From assembly GCF_018294505.1 (NCBI RefSeq), contig NC_057803.1, positions 690,210,831 to 690,274,830 on the forward strand: a DNA stretch of 64,000 nucleotides, written 5' to 3'. A program made the position numbers and the translations under genes. This stretch comes from Triticum aestivum. Taxonomy: Eukaryota > Streptophyta > Magnoliopsida > Poales > Poaceae. Position 1 is the stretch's first letter. Every line of letters starts with the position of its first letter. Positions 35,414 to 46,775 of the stretch are shown here, piece after piece. Under the pieces are notes generated by a model. It was not told where the DNA came from. It did not search any database and saw only the letters and a program-made list of their open reading frames with translations.

Positions 35414-37145
35414 TGTTGGGGAACGTAGTAATTCAAAAATTCTCCTACGATCACGCAAGATCTATCTAGGAGATGGATATCAACGAAAGAGGAGAGTGTG
35501 TCCACGTACTCTCGTAGACCGAAAGCAGAAGCGTTTAGCAACGCGGTTGATGTAGTCGAATGTCTTCACGATCCAACTGATCCAAGCACCAAACGTACGA
35601 CACCTCCGCGTTCAGCACACGTTCAGGTCGATGACATCCCTCGAACTCTTGATCCAGTTGAGGCAGAGGGAGAGCTCCGTCAGCACGATGGCGTGGCAAT
35701 GGTGTTGATGATGTTACCGGGGCAGGGCTTCGCCTAAGCACTACTACGATATGACCGAGGTGTGTAACTGTGGAGGGGGGCACCGCACACAGTTAAGAGA
35801 ACTTGATCTCCTTTCGGCTGCCCCCATGCCACCGTATATAAAGGAGGAGAGGGGGAGGTAGGCCAGCTCTTGCAGGGCGCACCAGGAGAAGGGAGTCCTA
35901 CTAGGACTCCAAGTCCTAGTAGGATTCCACCTGGTGGAAGAGGGGAAGGAAGGGAGAGGGAGAGGGAGAGGGAAAGGGGGGCCGCGCCACCTTCCCTTGT
36001 CCTATTCGCACTCCCCATCAGGAGAGGCATGTGCCTCCCCTATGTGGGATGTCCTCTCTCTCCCCTATGGCCCATGTTGGCCCATTGCTTCCCCGGGGGG
36101 TTCCGGTAACCCCTCTGGCACTCCGTTGTTACCCGAAACCACTCGGAACTCTTCCGGTGTCTGAGTAACATAGTGCAATATATCAATCTTTATGTCTCGA
36201 CCATTTTGAGACACCTCGTCACGTCCGTGATCTCATATGGGACTCCGAAAAAACTTCGGTCATCAAAAACACATAACTCATAATACAAATCATCATCGAA
36301 CGTTAAGCGTGCGGACCCTACGGGTTCGAGAACTATGTAGACATCATTGAGACACATCTCCGATCAATAACCAATAGCAGAACATGGATGCTCATATTGG
36401 CTCCTACATATTCTACGAAGATCTTTATCGGTCAAACCGCATAACAACATACATTGTTCCCTTTGTCATCGGTATGTCACTTGCCCGAGATTCGATCGTT
36501 GGTGTCATCATACCTAGTACAATCCCGTTACTGGCAAGTCTATTTATTCGTTCTGTAATGCTTCATCCTGCAGCTAACTCATTAGTCACATTGCTTGCAA
36601 GGCTTATAGTGATGAGCATTACCGAGAGGGCCCAGAGACACATCTCCGATACACGAGTGACAAATCCTATTGTCGATCTATGCCAACCCAACAAACACCT
36701 TCGGAGACACCTGTATAGCATCTTTATAATCACCTGGTTTTGTTGTGACGTTTGTTAACATACAAGGTGTTCCTCCGGTATTTGGGAGTTGCATAATCTC
36801 ATAGTTTGAGGAACATGTATAAGTCATGAAGAAAACAATAGCAATGAAACTGTAATGATCATAATGCTAAGCTAACGGATGGGTCTTGTCCATCACATCA
36901 TTCTCCTAATGATGTGATCCCTTTCATCAAATGACAACACTTGTCTATGGTTAGGAAACATAACCATCTTTCATTAATGAGCTAGTCAAGTAGAAGCATA
37001 CTAGGGACACTATGTTTTGTCTATGTATTCACACATGTATTAAGTTTACGGTTAATACAATTCTAGCATGAATAATAAACATTTTATCATGATATAAGGA
37101 AATAAATAATAACTTTATTATTGCCTCTAGGGCATATTTCCTTCA
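35414..37145 (-). repeat. Angela-1 5' LTR
   Basis: 1,732 bp, complete, from TGTTGGGG (plus-strand left edge) to the complement of TGAAGGAAATATGCCC. It preserves the unoccupied CACTA target at about 36660. A TATATAAAGG core lies near 35835 and a (GAGAGG)n tract near 35955. Confidence 0.92.
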
Positions 37146-37856
37146 TTCGTAACCTACAAGCAATTTCATCTTATGTTCTCCGTGATAGGAACTTTGGGGT
37201 GATTATTTGTTGCACGTTGAGGGATTGCCATATGATTTAATTATGTTATCATTGTTGACAGAACTTGTGCTAGTAAAAGTTTGAACCCTAGGCCTTGTTT
37301 CCAAGCATTGCAATACCGTTTCCCCTCACCTTCGTTACTAGTTATCTTGTTTTGTTATATTTTCATATTACAAAAACCTATATCTACCATCCATATTATA
37401 CTTGTATCACCATCTCTTCGCCGAACTAGTGCACCTATATAATTTACCATTGTATTGGGTGTGTTGGGGGCACAAGAGATTCTTTGTTATTTGGTTGCAG
37501 GGTTGTTTGAGAGAGACCATCTTCATCCTATGCTTCTCATGGATTGATAAACGTTAGGTCATCCACTTGAGGGAAATTTTCTACTGTCCTACAAAACTCT
37601 GCGCTTGGAGGCCCAACACGAGTCTACAAGAAGAAGGTTGCGTAGTAGACATTAACCTATTTTCTGGCGCCATTGCCGGGGAGGTGAGTGCTTGAAGGTA
37701 TATCTTTAGATCATGCAATCGAATCTTTTAGTTTCTTGTTTTATCACTAGTTTAGTCTATAAAAGAAAACTACAAAAAAAAGGAATTGAGGTTGCCTCAC
37801 ATGCTTCATCTTTTTAATGTCTTTCGTGAAAATGATGGAAAGGAAATTGTGCCAAA

Positions 37857-38477
37857 GTGTTAGAAGAAGAATGCAATAAAATGTTTGGCACTAAATATTT
37901 GAATGATGAGCATGATTGCAATGTTGTTAGTATGAATTCTTCAAATATCCATGATGCTAATGATATGCAAAGCTACAAGCTTGGGGATGCTATGTTTGAT
38001 GGTGATGATATTTTTAGTCCCCTAAGTTTTCACGAGCAGATTTATTTTGATGATAGAATGCCTCCTAATTATGATTATTATATTGATGAAACTGGGTTTG
38101 GAAGAGTGCCAACTTTTGGAATTGATGATCCCACTATTTTGGAGGATGTTGAATCTTTTCACGATTTTGATAAAAGTGGATTTGGAGAGGTCATGACATT
38201 ATTTAGTGATGAATCCACTATTTCGGAAGAGATTCCAATTAATTATGAGAACAAATTTGCTATCTATGATGATTATTGTGATGACATGTATGCTATAAAG
38301 AATAATGATTACCATGAAACTTGTCATCTTGATTTTAATTTTCAATTGGATTATGCCTCACATGATAGTTATTTTGTTGAGTTTGCTCCCACTACTATTC
38401 ATGAGAAGAAATTTGCTTATGTGGAGAGTAATAAAGATTCTATGCTTGTGGATCATGAAAAAGAATTCTTTATGTGA
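37857..38477 (+). CDS. WHAM-like internal ORF, function unknown
   Basis: 206 codons, very acidic, with Asp-Tyr-rich phrases (MPPNYDYYIDETGFG, IYDDYCDDMYAIK, HETCHLDFNFQLDYASH). I recognise it as the ORF found in Triticeae WHAM/Sabrina-type elements. It is not gag or pol and has no domain I can name. It begins 174 bp after the primer-binding site. A similar but separate ORF pair lies on the minus strand at 46776-47816. Confidence 0.6.
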   Translation: MLEEECNKMFGTKYLNDEHDCNVVSMNSSNIHDANDMQSYKLGDAMFDGDDIFSPLSFHEQIYFDDRMPPNYDYYIDETGFGRVPTFGIDDPTILEDVESFHDFDKSGFGEVMTLFSDESTISEEIPINYENKFAIYDDYCDDMYAIKNNDYHETCHLDFNFQLDYASHDSYFVEFAPTTIHEKKFAYVESNKDSMLVDHEKEFFM

Positions 38478-38676
38478 TAGTTATATTATTGAATTCATTC
38501 ATCATGCTACTGAAAATACTATGAGAGAGGAACATATGCTTTTATATATTTAAATAATATCAAGTTCCCTCTCTATGTGTTGAAAATCTTGAAGTTATGC
38601 TTGCTTTGCCTTCCTATGCTAGTTGATTCTTGTTCTCATAAATTCTTGGCTCACAAAATCCCTATGCATAGGAAGT

Positions 38677-38817
38677 GGCCCCTGGCTTGTAATATGTTGC
38701 TTGTATGACTTATTTATGTTTTTAGAGTTGTGTTGTGATATCTTCCCGTGAGTCCCTGATCTTGATCGTACACGTTTGCGTGCATGATTAGTGTACGATT
38801 GAATCGGGGGCGTCACA
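38677..38817 (+). mobile_element. LTR 3'-end fragment of the LARD-like family
   Basis: About 141 bp matching the last bases of the LTRs at 26475 and 34451 (GCCCCTGGCTTGTA ... GGGGGCGTCACA). The rest of the element is missing; the left side abuts the truncated WHAM-like element. The right edge is exactly the LTR end, so it is a deleted insertion into the Sabrina-like LTR that follows. Confidence 0.85.
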
Positions 38818-39330
38818 AGCATCATGAAATTGGTGATGGAAGATGGTTGATGATGACGACAGCGACGAATCCCCCTCCCCGGAGCCCCGAACGGACACCA
38901 GATCAGCCCTCCCGAGAGAGATTAGGGCTTGGCGGCGGCTCCGTATCATAAAACGTGATGAAACTTTCTCTCTGATTTTTTTTCTCCGCAAAACGAAAGA
39001 TACAGAGTTGGAGTTGAGGTCGGTGGAGGTCCAGGGGGCCCACGAGATAGGGGGCGCGCCCTACAGGGGGGGCGCCCCCCCTGTCTCGTGGACAGACCTT
39101 GGGCCCCCTGGTGTATTTCTTTCGCCCAAAAATTCTTATTAATTCCAAAAAGTGTCTCCGTGGATTTGCATATCATTCTGAGAACTTTTCTTTTCTACAC
39201 ATAAAACAACATCATCGCAGTTCTGCTAAAAACAGCGTCAGTCCGGGTTAGTTTCATTCAAATCATGCAAGTTAGAGTCCAAAACAAGGGTAAAAGTGTT
39301 TGGAAAAGTAGATACGTTGGAGACGTATCA
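38818..39330 (-). mobile_element. Sabrina-like (Athila-type) LTR fragment
   Basis: Read on the minus strand it opens TGATACGTCTCCAACGTATC at 39330. It contains the GC-rich inverted GGGGGCGCGCCC region (39050-39080) and is cut at 38818 by the LARD-like LTR end. The family is assigned from memory of the LTR. The minus-strand 5' edge abuts an Angela LTR, so it had inserted there. Confidence 0.65.
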
Positions 39331-39832
39331 GGAGTCCTAGTAGGACTCCTCTCTCCCAGGCACGCCTACAGGGGCCGGCCGGCCTCCCCCTTGCTCCTTT
39401 ATATACATGGACAAGGGGGCACCCTAGAACACACAAGTATCTCTCCCAACCGTGTGGGGTGTGCCCCCCTCCACAGTTACACACCTTGATCATACCATCG
39501 TAGTGCTTAGGTGAAGCCCTGCACTGGTAGCATCATCATCACCATCGCCACACCGTCGTGCTGACAGAACTCACCCTTGTCCTCAACTGGATCAAGAGCA
39601 CGAGGGACGTCATCGAGCTGAACGTGTGCTAAACGCGGACGTACCGTACGTTCGGTACTTGGATCGATTGGATCACGAAGACGTTCGACTACATCAACCG
39701 CGTTATTGAAACTCTTCCGCTTTCGGTCTACGAGGATACGTGGACACACTCTCCCCTCTCGTTGCTATGCATCACCTAGATAGATCTTGCGTGACCATAG
39801 GAATTTTTGTGAAATTACTGTGTTCCCCTACA
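39331..39832 (+). repeat. Angela-2 5' LTR, 3' portion
   Basis: About 500 bp homologous to the Angela-1 LTR ends, with TATATACATGG near 39400 in the promoter area. The left part is lost at the Sabrina-like junction. Confidence 0.88.
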
Positions 39833-39892
39833 GTGGCATCTGATCCAGGTCTATGAGTAGATGATATATGCACGAGTAGAACACAAAGAGTT

Positions 39893-41480
39893 GTGGGCGA
39901 TGATATATGCACGCTACCTCTACATCTACCTTCAGGATTAGTTTTAGACCTGAATAATTGTTATTTGGTGCCAGCGTTGAGCATGAACATTATATCTGGA
40001 TCTTGTTTGATGCGACACGGTTATTCATTTAAATCAGAGAATAATGGTTGTTCTATTTATATGAGTAATATATTTTATGGTCATGCACCCTTGCTGTGTG
40101 GTCTATTTTTGTTGAATCTCGATCGTGATGATACACATATTCATAATATTGAAGCCAAAAGATGCAAAGTTCATAATGATAGTGAAACTTATTTGTGGCA
40201 CTGCCGTTTAGGTCATATCAGTGTAAAGCGCATGAAGAAACTCCATGTTGATGGGCTTTTGGAATCACTAGATTATGAATCACTTGGTGCATGCGAACCG
40301 TGCCTCATGGGCAAGATGACTAAAACTCCGTTCTCCGGAATAATGGAACGAGCTACATACTTATTGGAAATAATACATACCGATGTATGTTGAGGCTCGT
40401 GGTGGGTATCGTTATTTTCTTACCTTCACAGATGATTTGAGCAGATATGGTTATATCTACTTAATGAAGCATAAGTCTGAAACATTTGAAAAGCTCAAAG
40501 AATTTCAGAGTGAAGTGGAAAATCATCGTAACAAGAAAATAAAGTTTCAACGATCTGATCGTGGAGGAGAATATTTGAGTTACGAGTTTGGTCTTCATTT
40601 GAAACAATGTGGAATAGTTTCATAGCTTACGCCACCTGGAACACCAAGGCGAAATGGTGTGTCCGAACGTCGTAACCGTACTTTATTAGATATGGTGCGA
40701 CCTATGATGTCTCTTACTGATTTACCGCTATCATTTTGGGGTTATGCTTTAGAGACGGCTGCATTCACTTTAAATAGGGCACCATCAAAATCCGTTGAGA
40801 CAACGCCTTATGAACTGTGGTATGGCAAGAAACCAAAGTTGCCATTTCTTAGTTTGGGGCTGTGATGCTTATGTGAAAAAGCTTCAACCTAATAAGCTCG
40901 AACCCAAATTGGAGAAGTGCATCTTCATAGGATACCCAAAGGAAGCTGTTGGGTACACATTCTATCACAGATACGAAGGCAAGATATTCATTTCTAAAAA
41001 TGGATCCTTTCTAGAGAAGGAGTTTCTCTCGAAAGAAGTGAGTGGGAGGAAAGTAGAACTTGATGAGGTAATTGTACCTTCTCCCTTATTGGAAAGTACT
41101 TCATCACAGAAATCAGTTCTAGTGATTCCTACACCAATTAGTAAGGAAGCTAATGATGATGATCATGAAACTTCAGATCAAGTTACTACCAAACCTCGTA
41201 GGTCTTCCAGAGTGAGATCCACACCAGAGTGGTATGGTAATCCTGTTCTGGAAGTTATGTTGCTAGACCATGGTGAACCTACGAACTATGAGGAAGCGAT
41301 GATGATCCCAGATTCCGCGAAATGGCTTGAGGCCACGAAATCTGAGATGGGATCCATGTATGAGAACAAAGTGTGGATTTTGGTGGATTTGCCCGATGAT
41401 CGGCAATCCATAGAAAATAAATGGATCTTTAAGAAGAAGACTGATGCTGACGGTAATGTTACTGTCTACAAATCTTGACT
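39893..41480 (+). pseudogene. Angela-2 pre-integrase, integrase and RT start
   Basis: The open segments at 39893-40393, 40383-40625, 40659-40865 and 40795-41478 overlap or are separated by single stops. They include LWHCRLGH...CEPCLMGK (zinc-binding pre-integrase), HTDVC and FTDDLSRYGY (first part of the integrase core), RRNGVSERRNRTLLDM (last catalytic Glu region) and NKWIFKKK (RT entry). A frameshift lies near 40850. Confidence 0.9.
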
Positions 41481-42628
41481 TGTTGCGAAAGGTTTTTGAC
41501 AAGTTCAAGGAGTTGACTACGATGAGACTTTCTGACCCGTAGCGATGCTTAAGTCTGTCCGAATCATGTTAGCAATTGCCGCATTTTATGATTATGAAAT
41601 TTGGCAGACGGATGTCAAAACTGCATTCCTGAATGGATTTCTGGAAGAAGAGTTGTATATGATGAAACCAGAAGGTTTTGTCAATCCAAAGGGTGATAAC
41701 AAAGTATGCAAGCTCCAATGATCCATTTATGGACTGGTGCAAGTCTCTCGGAGTTGGAATAAATGCTTTGATAGTGTGATCAAAGCATATGGTATTATAC
41801 AGACTTTTGGAGAAGCCTATATTTACAAGAAAGTGAGTGGGAGCTCTGTAGCATTTCTAATATTATATGTCGATGACATATTGTTGATTGGAAATGATAT
41901 AGAATTTCTGGATAGCATAAAAGGATACTTGAATAAAAGTTTTTCAATGAAAGACCTCGGTGAAGCTGCTTACATATTGGGCATCAAGATCTATAGAGAT
42001 AGATCAAGACGCTTAATTGGACTTTCACAAAGCACATACCTTGATAAAGTTTTGAATAAGTTCAAAATGGATTAGTCAAAGAAAGGGTTCTTGCGTGTGT
42101 TAGAAGGTGTGAAGTTGAGTCAGACTCAAAGCCCGACTACTACAGAAGATAGAGAGAAAATGGAAGTCATTCCCTATGCTTCAGCCATAGGTTCTATCAT
42201 GTATGCAATGTTGTGTGCCAGTCCTGATGTGTGCATTGCTATAAGTATAGCAGGGAGGTACCAAAGTAATCCCGGAGTGGAGCACTTGACAACGGTCAAG
42301 AACATCCTGAAATACCTGAAAAGGACTAAGGATATGTTTCTCATTTATGGAGATGTCAAAGAGCTCGTCGTAAATGGTTACGTCGATGCAAGCTTTGACA
42401 CTGATCCGGATGACTCTAAGTCGTAATTCGGATACGTGTTTTTATTGAATGGAGGAGCTGTCAGTTGGTGCGGTTCCAAGCAGAGCATCGTGGCGGGATC
42501 TACATGTCAAGCGGAGTACATTGCTGCTTCAGAAGCAGCGAATGAAGGAGTTTGGATGAAGGAGTTCATATCCGATCTAGGTGCCATAACTAGTGCATCG
42601 TGTCCAATGAAAATCTTTTGTGACAATA
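41480..42628 (+). pseudogene. Angela-2 reverse transcriptase and partial RNase H
   Basis: Open pieces at 41737-42075, 42091-42426 and 42436 onward, with LYVDDILLIG (RT active site), YASAIGSIMYAM (connection) and QAEYIAASEA (RNase H). Single stops separate them (e.g. TAG at about 42073). The native sequence ends in FCDN at 42628. Confidence 0.9.
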
Positions 42629-43713
42629 TGATAACCCACAAGTATAGAGGATCAATTGTATCCTCTTTCGATAAGTAAGAGTGTCGAACCCAATGAGGAG
42701 CTAAAGGTAGAACAAATATTCCCTCGAGTTCTATCGACCACTGATACAACTCTACGCATGCTTAACTTCGCTTTTACCTAAAACAAGTACGAAACTAGAA
42801 GTACTTTGTAGGTGTTGTTGGATAGGTTTGCAAGATAATAAAGAGCATGCAAATAAAAGCTAGGGGCTATTTAGATGAAGACACAACTAAGTTAGTTTTA
42901 GTAGAGAGCTTTTTGTCACGAGAAAGTTATTTGTCCCTAGGCAATCGATAACTAGACCGGTAATCACTATTGCAATTTTATTTGAGGGAGAGGCATAAGC
43001 TAACATACTTTATCTTCTTGGATCATATGCACTTATGATTGGAACTCTAGCAAGCATCCGCAACTACTAAAGATCATTAAGGTAAAACCCAACCATAGCA
43101 TTGAAGCATCAAGTCCCCTTTATCCCATACGCCACAACCCCCTTACTCGGGTTTATGCTTCTGTCACTCAAGCAACCCACTATAAGCGAATCATGAACAT
43201 ATTGCAACACCCTACAGCCGGAATCCCTCATGCTTGCGCGACACGAAGGGCACAATAGGACAGCACCAATAATAAAACATGCAACTCAAACCAATGACGA
43301 TCATCAATTAACCCATAGGACAAAACGGATCTACTCAAACATCATAAGATAGCCATACACCATTGGGAAATAATATATAGCATTGAGCACCATGTTTAAG
43401 TGGAGATTACAACGGGTAAAAGAGAGGTTACACCATTGCATAGAGGGGGGGAGAGTTGGTGATGAGGGCGGTGAAGTTATTGGTGTAGATCGCGGTGATG
43501 ATGATGGCCCCCGGCGGCGTTCCGGTGCCACCGAAAGCAAGGGGGAGAGATCCCCCCTTCTTATTCTTCTTCCTTGACCTTCTCCCTAGCACTGGGCACT
43601 CGATCAATATGTTAGTCCCAAAAATAGTATAAAAAAGTTCCCAAAAGTATATGAAAGTTTAACAATATTGGCATGGAACAATCAAAAATTATAGATACGA
43701 CAGAGACGTATCA
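42629..43713 (-). repeat. WHAM-like element 3' LTR
   Basis: 1,085 bp. A jump near 43590 (CCTTGACCTTCTCCCTAGC to CACTGGGCACTCG) looks like an internal deletion, because LTRs of this family are, as I recall, appreciably longer and contain a GC-rich segment there. Confidence 0.8.
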
Positions 43714-46700
43714 GCATCCCCAAGCTTAATTCCTGCTCATCCTCGAGTAGGTAAATGATAAAAAAGATATTTTTTGATCTGGAATGCTACCTAGCATAAT
43801 ATTTATCATATATCTAATCATGGCATGAATATTAAGACACGAGGCAGTTTCAAAAAAAATATTAAGACACAAGTGATTCAAAGCAATAGTCTATCATTTG
43901 ACATAAAAATGATAATACTTCAAGCATACTAATAAAGCAATCATATCTTTTCAAAACAACATGGCCAAAGAAAGTTATCCCTACAAAATCATATAGTCTG
44001 GCTATGCTCCATCTTCACCACACAAAATATTCAAATCATGCACAACCCCGATGACAAGCCAAGCAATTGTTTCATACTTTTGACGTTCTCAAACCTTTTC
44101 AACTTTCACGCAATACATGAGCGTGAGCCATGGACATAGCACTATGGGTGGAATAGAATATGATGGTGGAGGTTGTGTGGAGAAGACAAAAAGGAGAAAG
44201 TCTCACATCGACGCGGCTAATCAACGGGCTATGGAGATGCCCATCAATTGATGTCAATGTGAGGAGTAGGGATTGCCATGCAAGGATGCACTAAGAGCTA
44301 TAAGTGTATGAAAGCTCAAACTGGAAACTAAGTGGGTGTGCATCCAACTTGCTTGCTCATGAAGACCTCGGGCATTTGAGGAAGCCCATCATCGAAATAT
44401 ACAAGCCAAGTTCTAAAATGAAAATTCCCACTAGTATATGAAAGTGATAACTCAAGAGACTCTCTATATGAAGAACATGGTACTACTTTGAAGCACAACT
44501 GTGGTAAAAGGATAGTAAGATTGCCCCTTCTGTCTTTTTCTCTCATTTTTTTATTTTCTCTCTCTTTTTTGTGGGCTTCTTTGGCCTCTTTTATTTTTCA
44601 TAAAGTCTGGGACTCATCCCGACTTGTGGGGGAATCATAGTCTCCATCATCCTTTCCTCACTGGGGCAATGCTCTAATAATGATGATCATCACACTTTTA
44701 TTTACTTACAACTCAATATTACAACTCGATACTAGAACAAAGATATGACTCTATATGAATGCCTCCGGCGGTGTACCGGGATGTGCAATGATCTAGCGTA
44801 GCAATGACATCAAAAAAATGGACAAGCCATGAAAACATCATGCTAGCTATCTTACGATCATGCAAAGCAATATGAAAATGAATGCTCAAGTCATGTATAT
44901 GATGATGATGGAAGTTGCATGGCAATATATCTCGGAATGGCTATGAAAATGCCATGATAGGTAGGTATGGTGGCTGTTTTGAGGAAGATATAAGGAGGAT
45001 TATGTGTGATAGAGTGTATCGTATCACGGGGTTTGGATGCACAGGCGAAGTTTGCACCAACTCTCGAGGTGAGAAAGGGCAATGCAAGGTACCGAAGAGG
45101 CTAGCAATGATGGAAGGGTGAGAGTGCGTATAATCCATGGACTCAACATTAGTCATAAAGAACTCACATACTTATTGCAAAAATCTATTAGTCATCGAAA
45201 CAAAGTACTACGCGCATGCTCCTAGGGGGATAGATTGGTAGGAAAAGATCATCGCTCGTCCCCGACCGCCACTCGTAAGGAAGACAATCAATAAATAAAT
45301 CATGCTCCGACTTCATCACATAACGGTTCACCATACGTGCATGCTTCGGGAATCACAAAACTCAACACAAGTATTTCTACTAATCCATAGTCACCCACTA
45401 GCATGACTCTAATATCACCACCTTTATATCGCAAAACTATTGCAAGGAATCAAACATATCATATTCAGCGATCTACAAGTTTATGTAGGATTTTATGACT
45501 AACCATGTGATTGACCAATTCTTGTCATCTCTCTAAATAGATATAAGTGAAACAAGAGAGTTTAATTATTTCTACAAAAGATATGCCCACGCTCTAACAA
45601 ATATAAGTGAAGCAAAAGAGCATTCTACAAATGACGGTTTTCTATGTGAAGAGAAACAGGCAATCCAAACTTCAAATGATATAAGTGAAGCACATGAAGC
45701 ATTCTACAAAGCCATACTCAAAAGATATAAGTGAAGTGCAGTGAGAATTCTATAAATCAACCATGGACTATCTCATACCAGCATGGTGCATAAAATAAAA
45801 GTGAAAACTAAATGCAAAAGACGTTCCAAGGCTTGCACATATCGCATGAACGAAACGAATCCGAAAACATACCGATACTTGTTGAAGAAAGAGGGGATGC
45901 CTTCCGGGGCATCCCCAAGCTTAGACGCTTGAGTCTCCTTGAATATTTACTTGGGGTGCCTTGGGCATCCCCAAGCTTGAGCTCTTGCCTCTCCTCCTTT
46001 TCCTCATATCAAGACCTCCTCGATCAAACACTTCATCTGCACAAAACTTCAACAGAAAACTCGGTAAGATCCGTTAGTATAATAAAGAAAATTACTACTC
46101 TAAGTACTGTTGCAAACCAATTCATATTTTGTTTTTGCATTGTGTCTACTGTAATATAAATTTTCCATGGCTTAATCCACTGATAGAAATTGATAGTTTC
46201 ATCAAAACAAGTAAACTATGCATCAAAAACAGAATCTGTCAAAAACAGAACAGTCTGTAGCAATCTGAACATTCACTATACTTCTGGTACCCCAAATTTT
46301 TTTGCCACAATTAGGAAAAATAAACAATTTGTATAGAAAGACAGTGCAAAAACTTACAGAACCGTTTGATGTTCCAGTAAAAAATGTAAAATCGCGCACT
46401 ACAGCCAAAGTTTCGGTCCTGCACCGTACAAACCAACAAGCATTGTAAACATCCTAAAGGCAAACCTTGTCACATTATTTTTATAATACAATGGAATTGT
46501 ACAAGGGGATAATTATTTTTGATGAAAAGTTTCTGTAATTAAGATTCACAAAGTTTTCGTGAGCATGAACAATGTTCAAGGAGCTCCCCCACTTCAACAA
46601 TGCTTGTCTTTCTCACTTTCACTTTCCTTTTTGAAAAGTTTTGGGTTCCCCTCTTTATTTTTTTTGTTTTTAAACTATATGAAAGAACACAACAGAAATA

Positions 46701-46775
46701 AATGACTCTCTAAAACTTCCGGGTTGTCTCCCTGGCAGCGCTTTCTCTAAAGCCATTAAGCTAGGCATAAAGTGC
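43714..46775 (-). other. WHAM-like element internal DNA, non-coding
   Basis: AT-rich, with GCATCCCCAAGCTT words at 43714, 45918 and 45967 that are also seen next to this family's polypurine tract. Repeated ATATAAGTGAAGC words occupy 45540-45740. No ORF with recognisable domains. Confidence 0.6.

Larger units (their letters stand above)
13431..37145 (-). mobile_element. Angela/WIS-type Copia retrotransposon (Angela-1)
   Basis: Read on the minus strand it begins TGAAGGAAATATGCCC (37145) and ends in CCCCAACA (13431), as Angela/WIS/BARE LTRs do. The 5' LTR is 35414-37145 and the 3' LTR is 13431-18464. The flanks are TTCAT and TTCGT, a 5-bp target duplication with one mismatch. The primer-binding site next to the 5' LTR (35397-35412) is a decayed match to the initiator-tRNA-Met site. 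The polypurine tract CAAGTGGGAGACTG adjoins the 3' LTR. Subtracting the nested CACTA (3.3 kb) and LARD-like element (11.7 kb) leaves about 8.7 kb, the expected Angela size. gag, protease, integrase and RT/RNase H occur in Copia order but carry stops and frameshifts, so the element is not autonomous. Confidence 0.93.
12246..38678 (+). mobile_element. WHAM-like LTR retrotransposon (outer host, split)
   Basis: The 5' LTR opens with TGATACGTCGATACGTATC at 12246 and is interrupted at 13430 by Angela-1. It resumes at 37146 and ends near 37653. A primer-binding site, TGGCGCCATTGCCGGGGA (37665-37682), follows; it is complementary to tRNA-Asp as in Athila-type Gypsy elements. The internal region has one non-structural ORF and is cut off at about 38678, where another LTR fragment starts. 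No 3' LTR remains. The family name is from memory of the LTR and ORF. This is the oldest layer of the nest because every other element in it lies inside it. Confidence 0.75.
39331..42628 (+). mobile_element. Truncated Angela-type Copia element (Angela-2)
   Basis: The partial 5' LTR (39331-39832) ends in CCCCTACA. A primer-binding site (TGGCATCTGATCCAGG, 39834-39849) follows at once. About 70 bp later the sequence jumps to the pre-integrase region, skipping about 2.2 kb of gag and protease compared with Angela-1. Integrase, RT (LYVDDILLIG at about 41862) and RNase H follow with several stops. The 3' end is cut inside RNase H at 42628 by a minus-strand WHAM-like element. It cannot encode Gag or protease. 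Confidence 0.92.
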
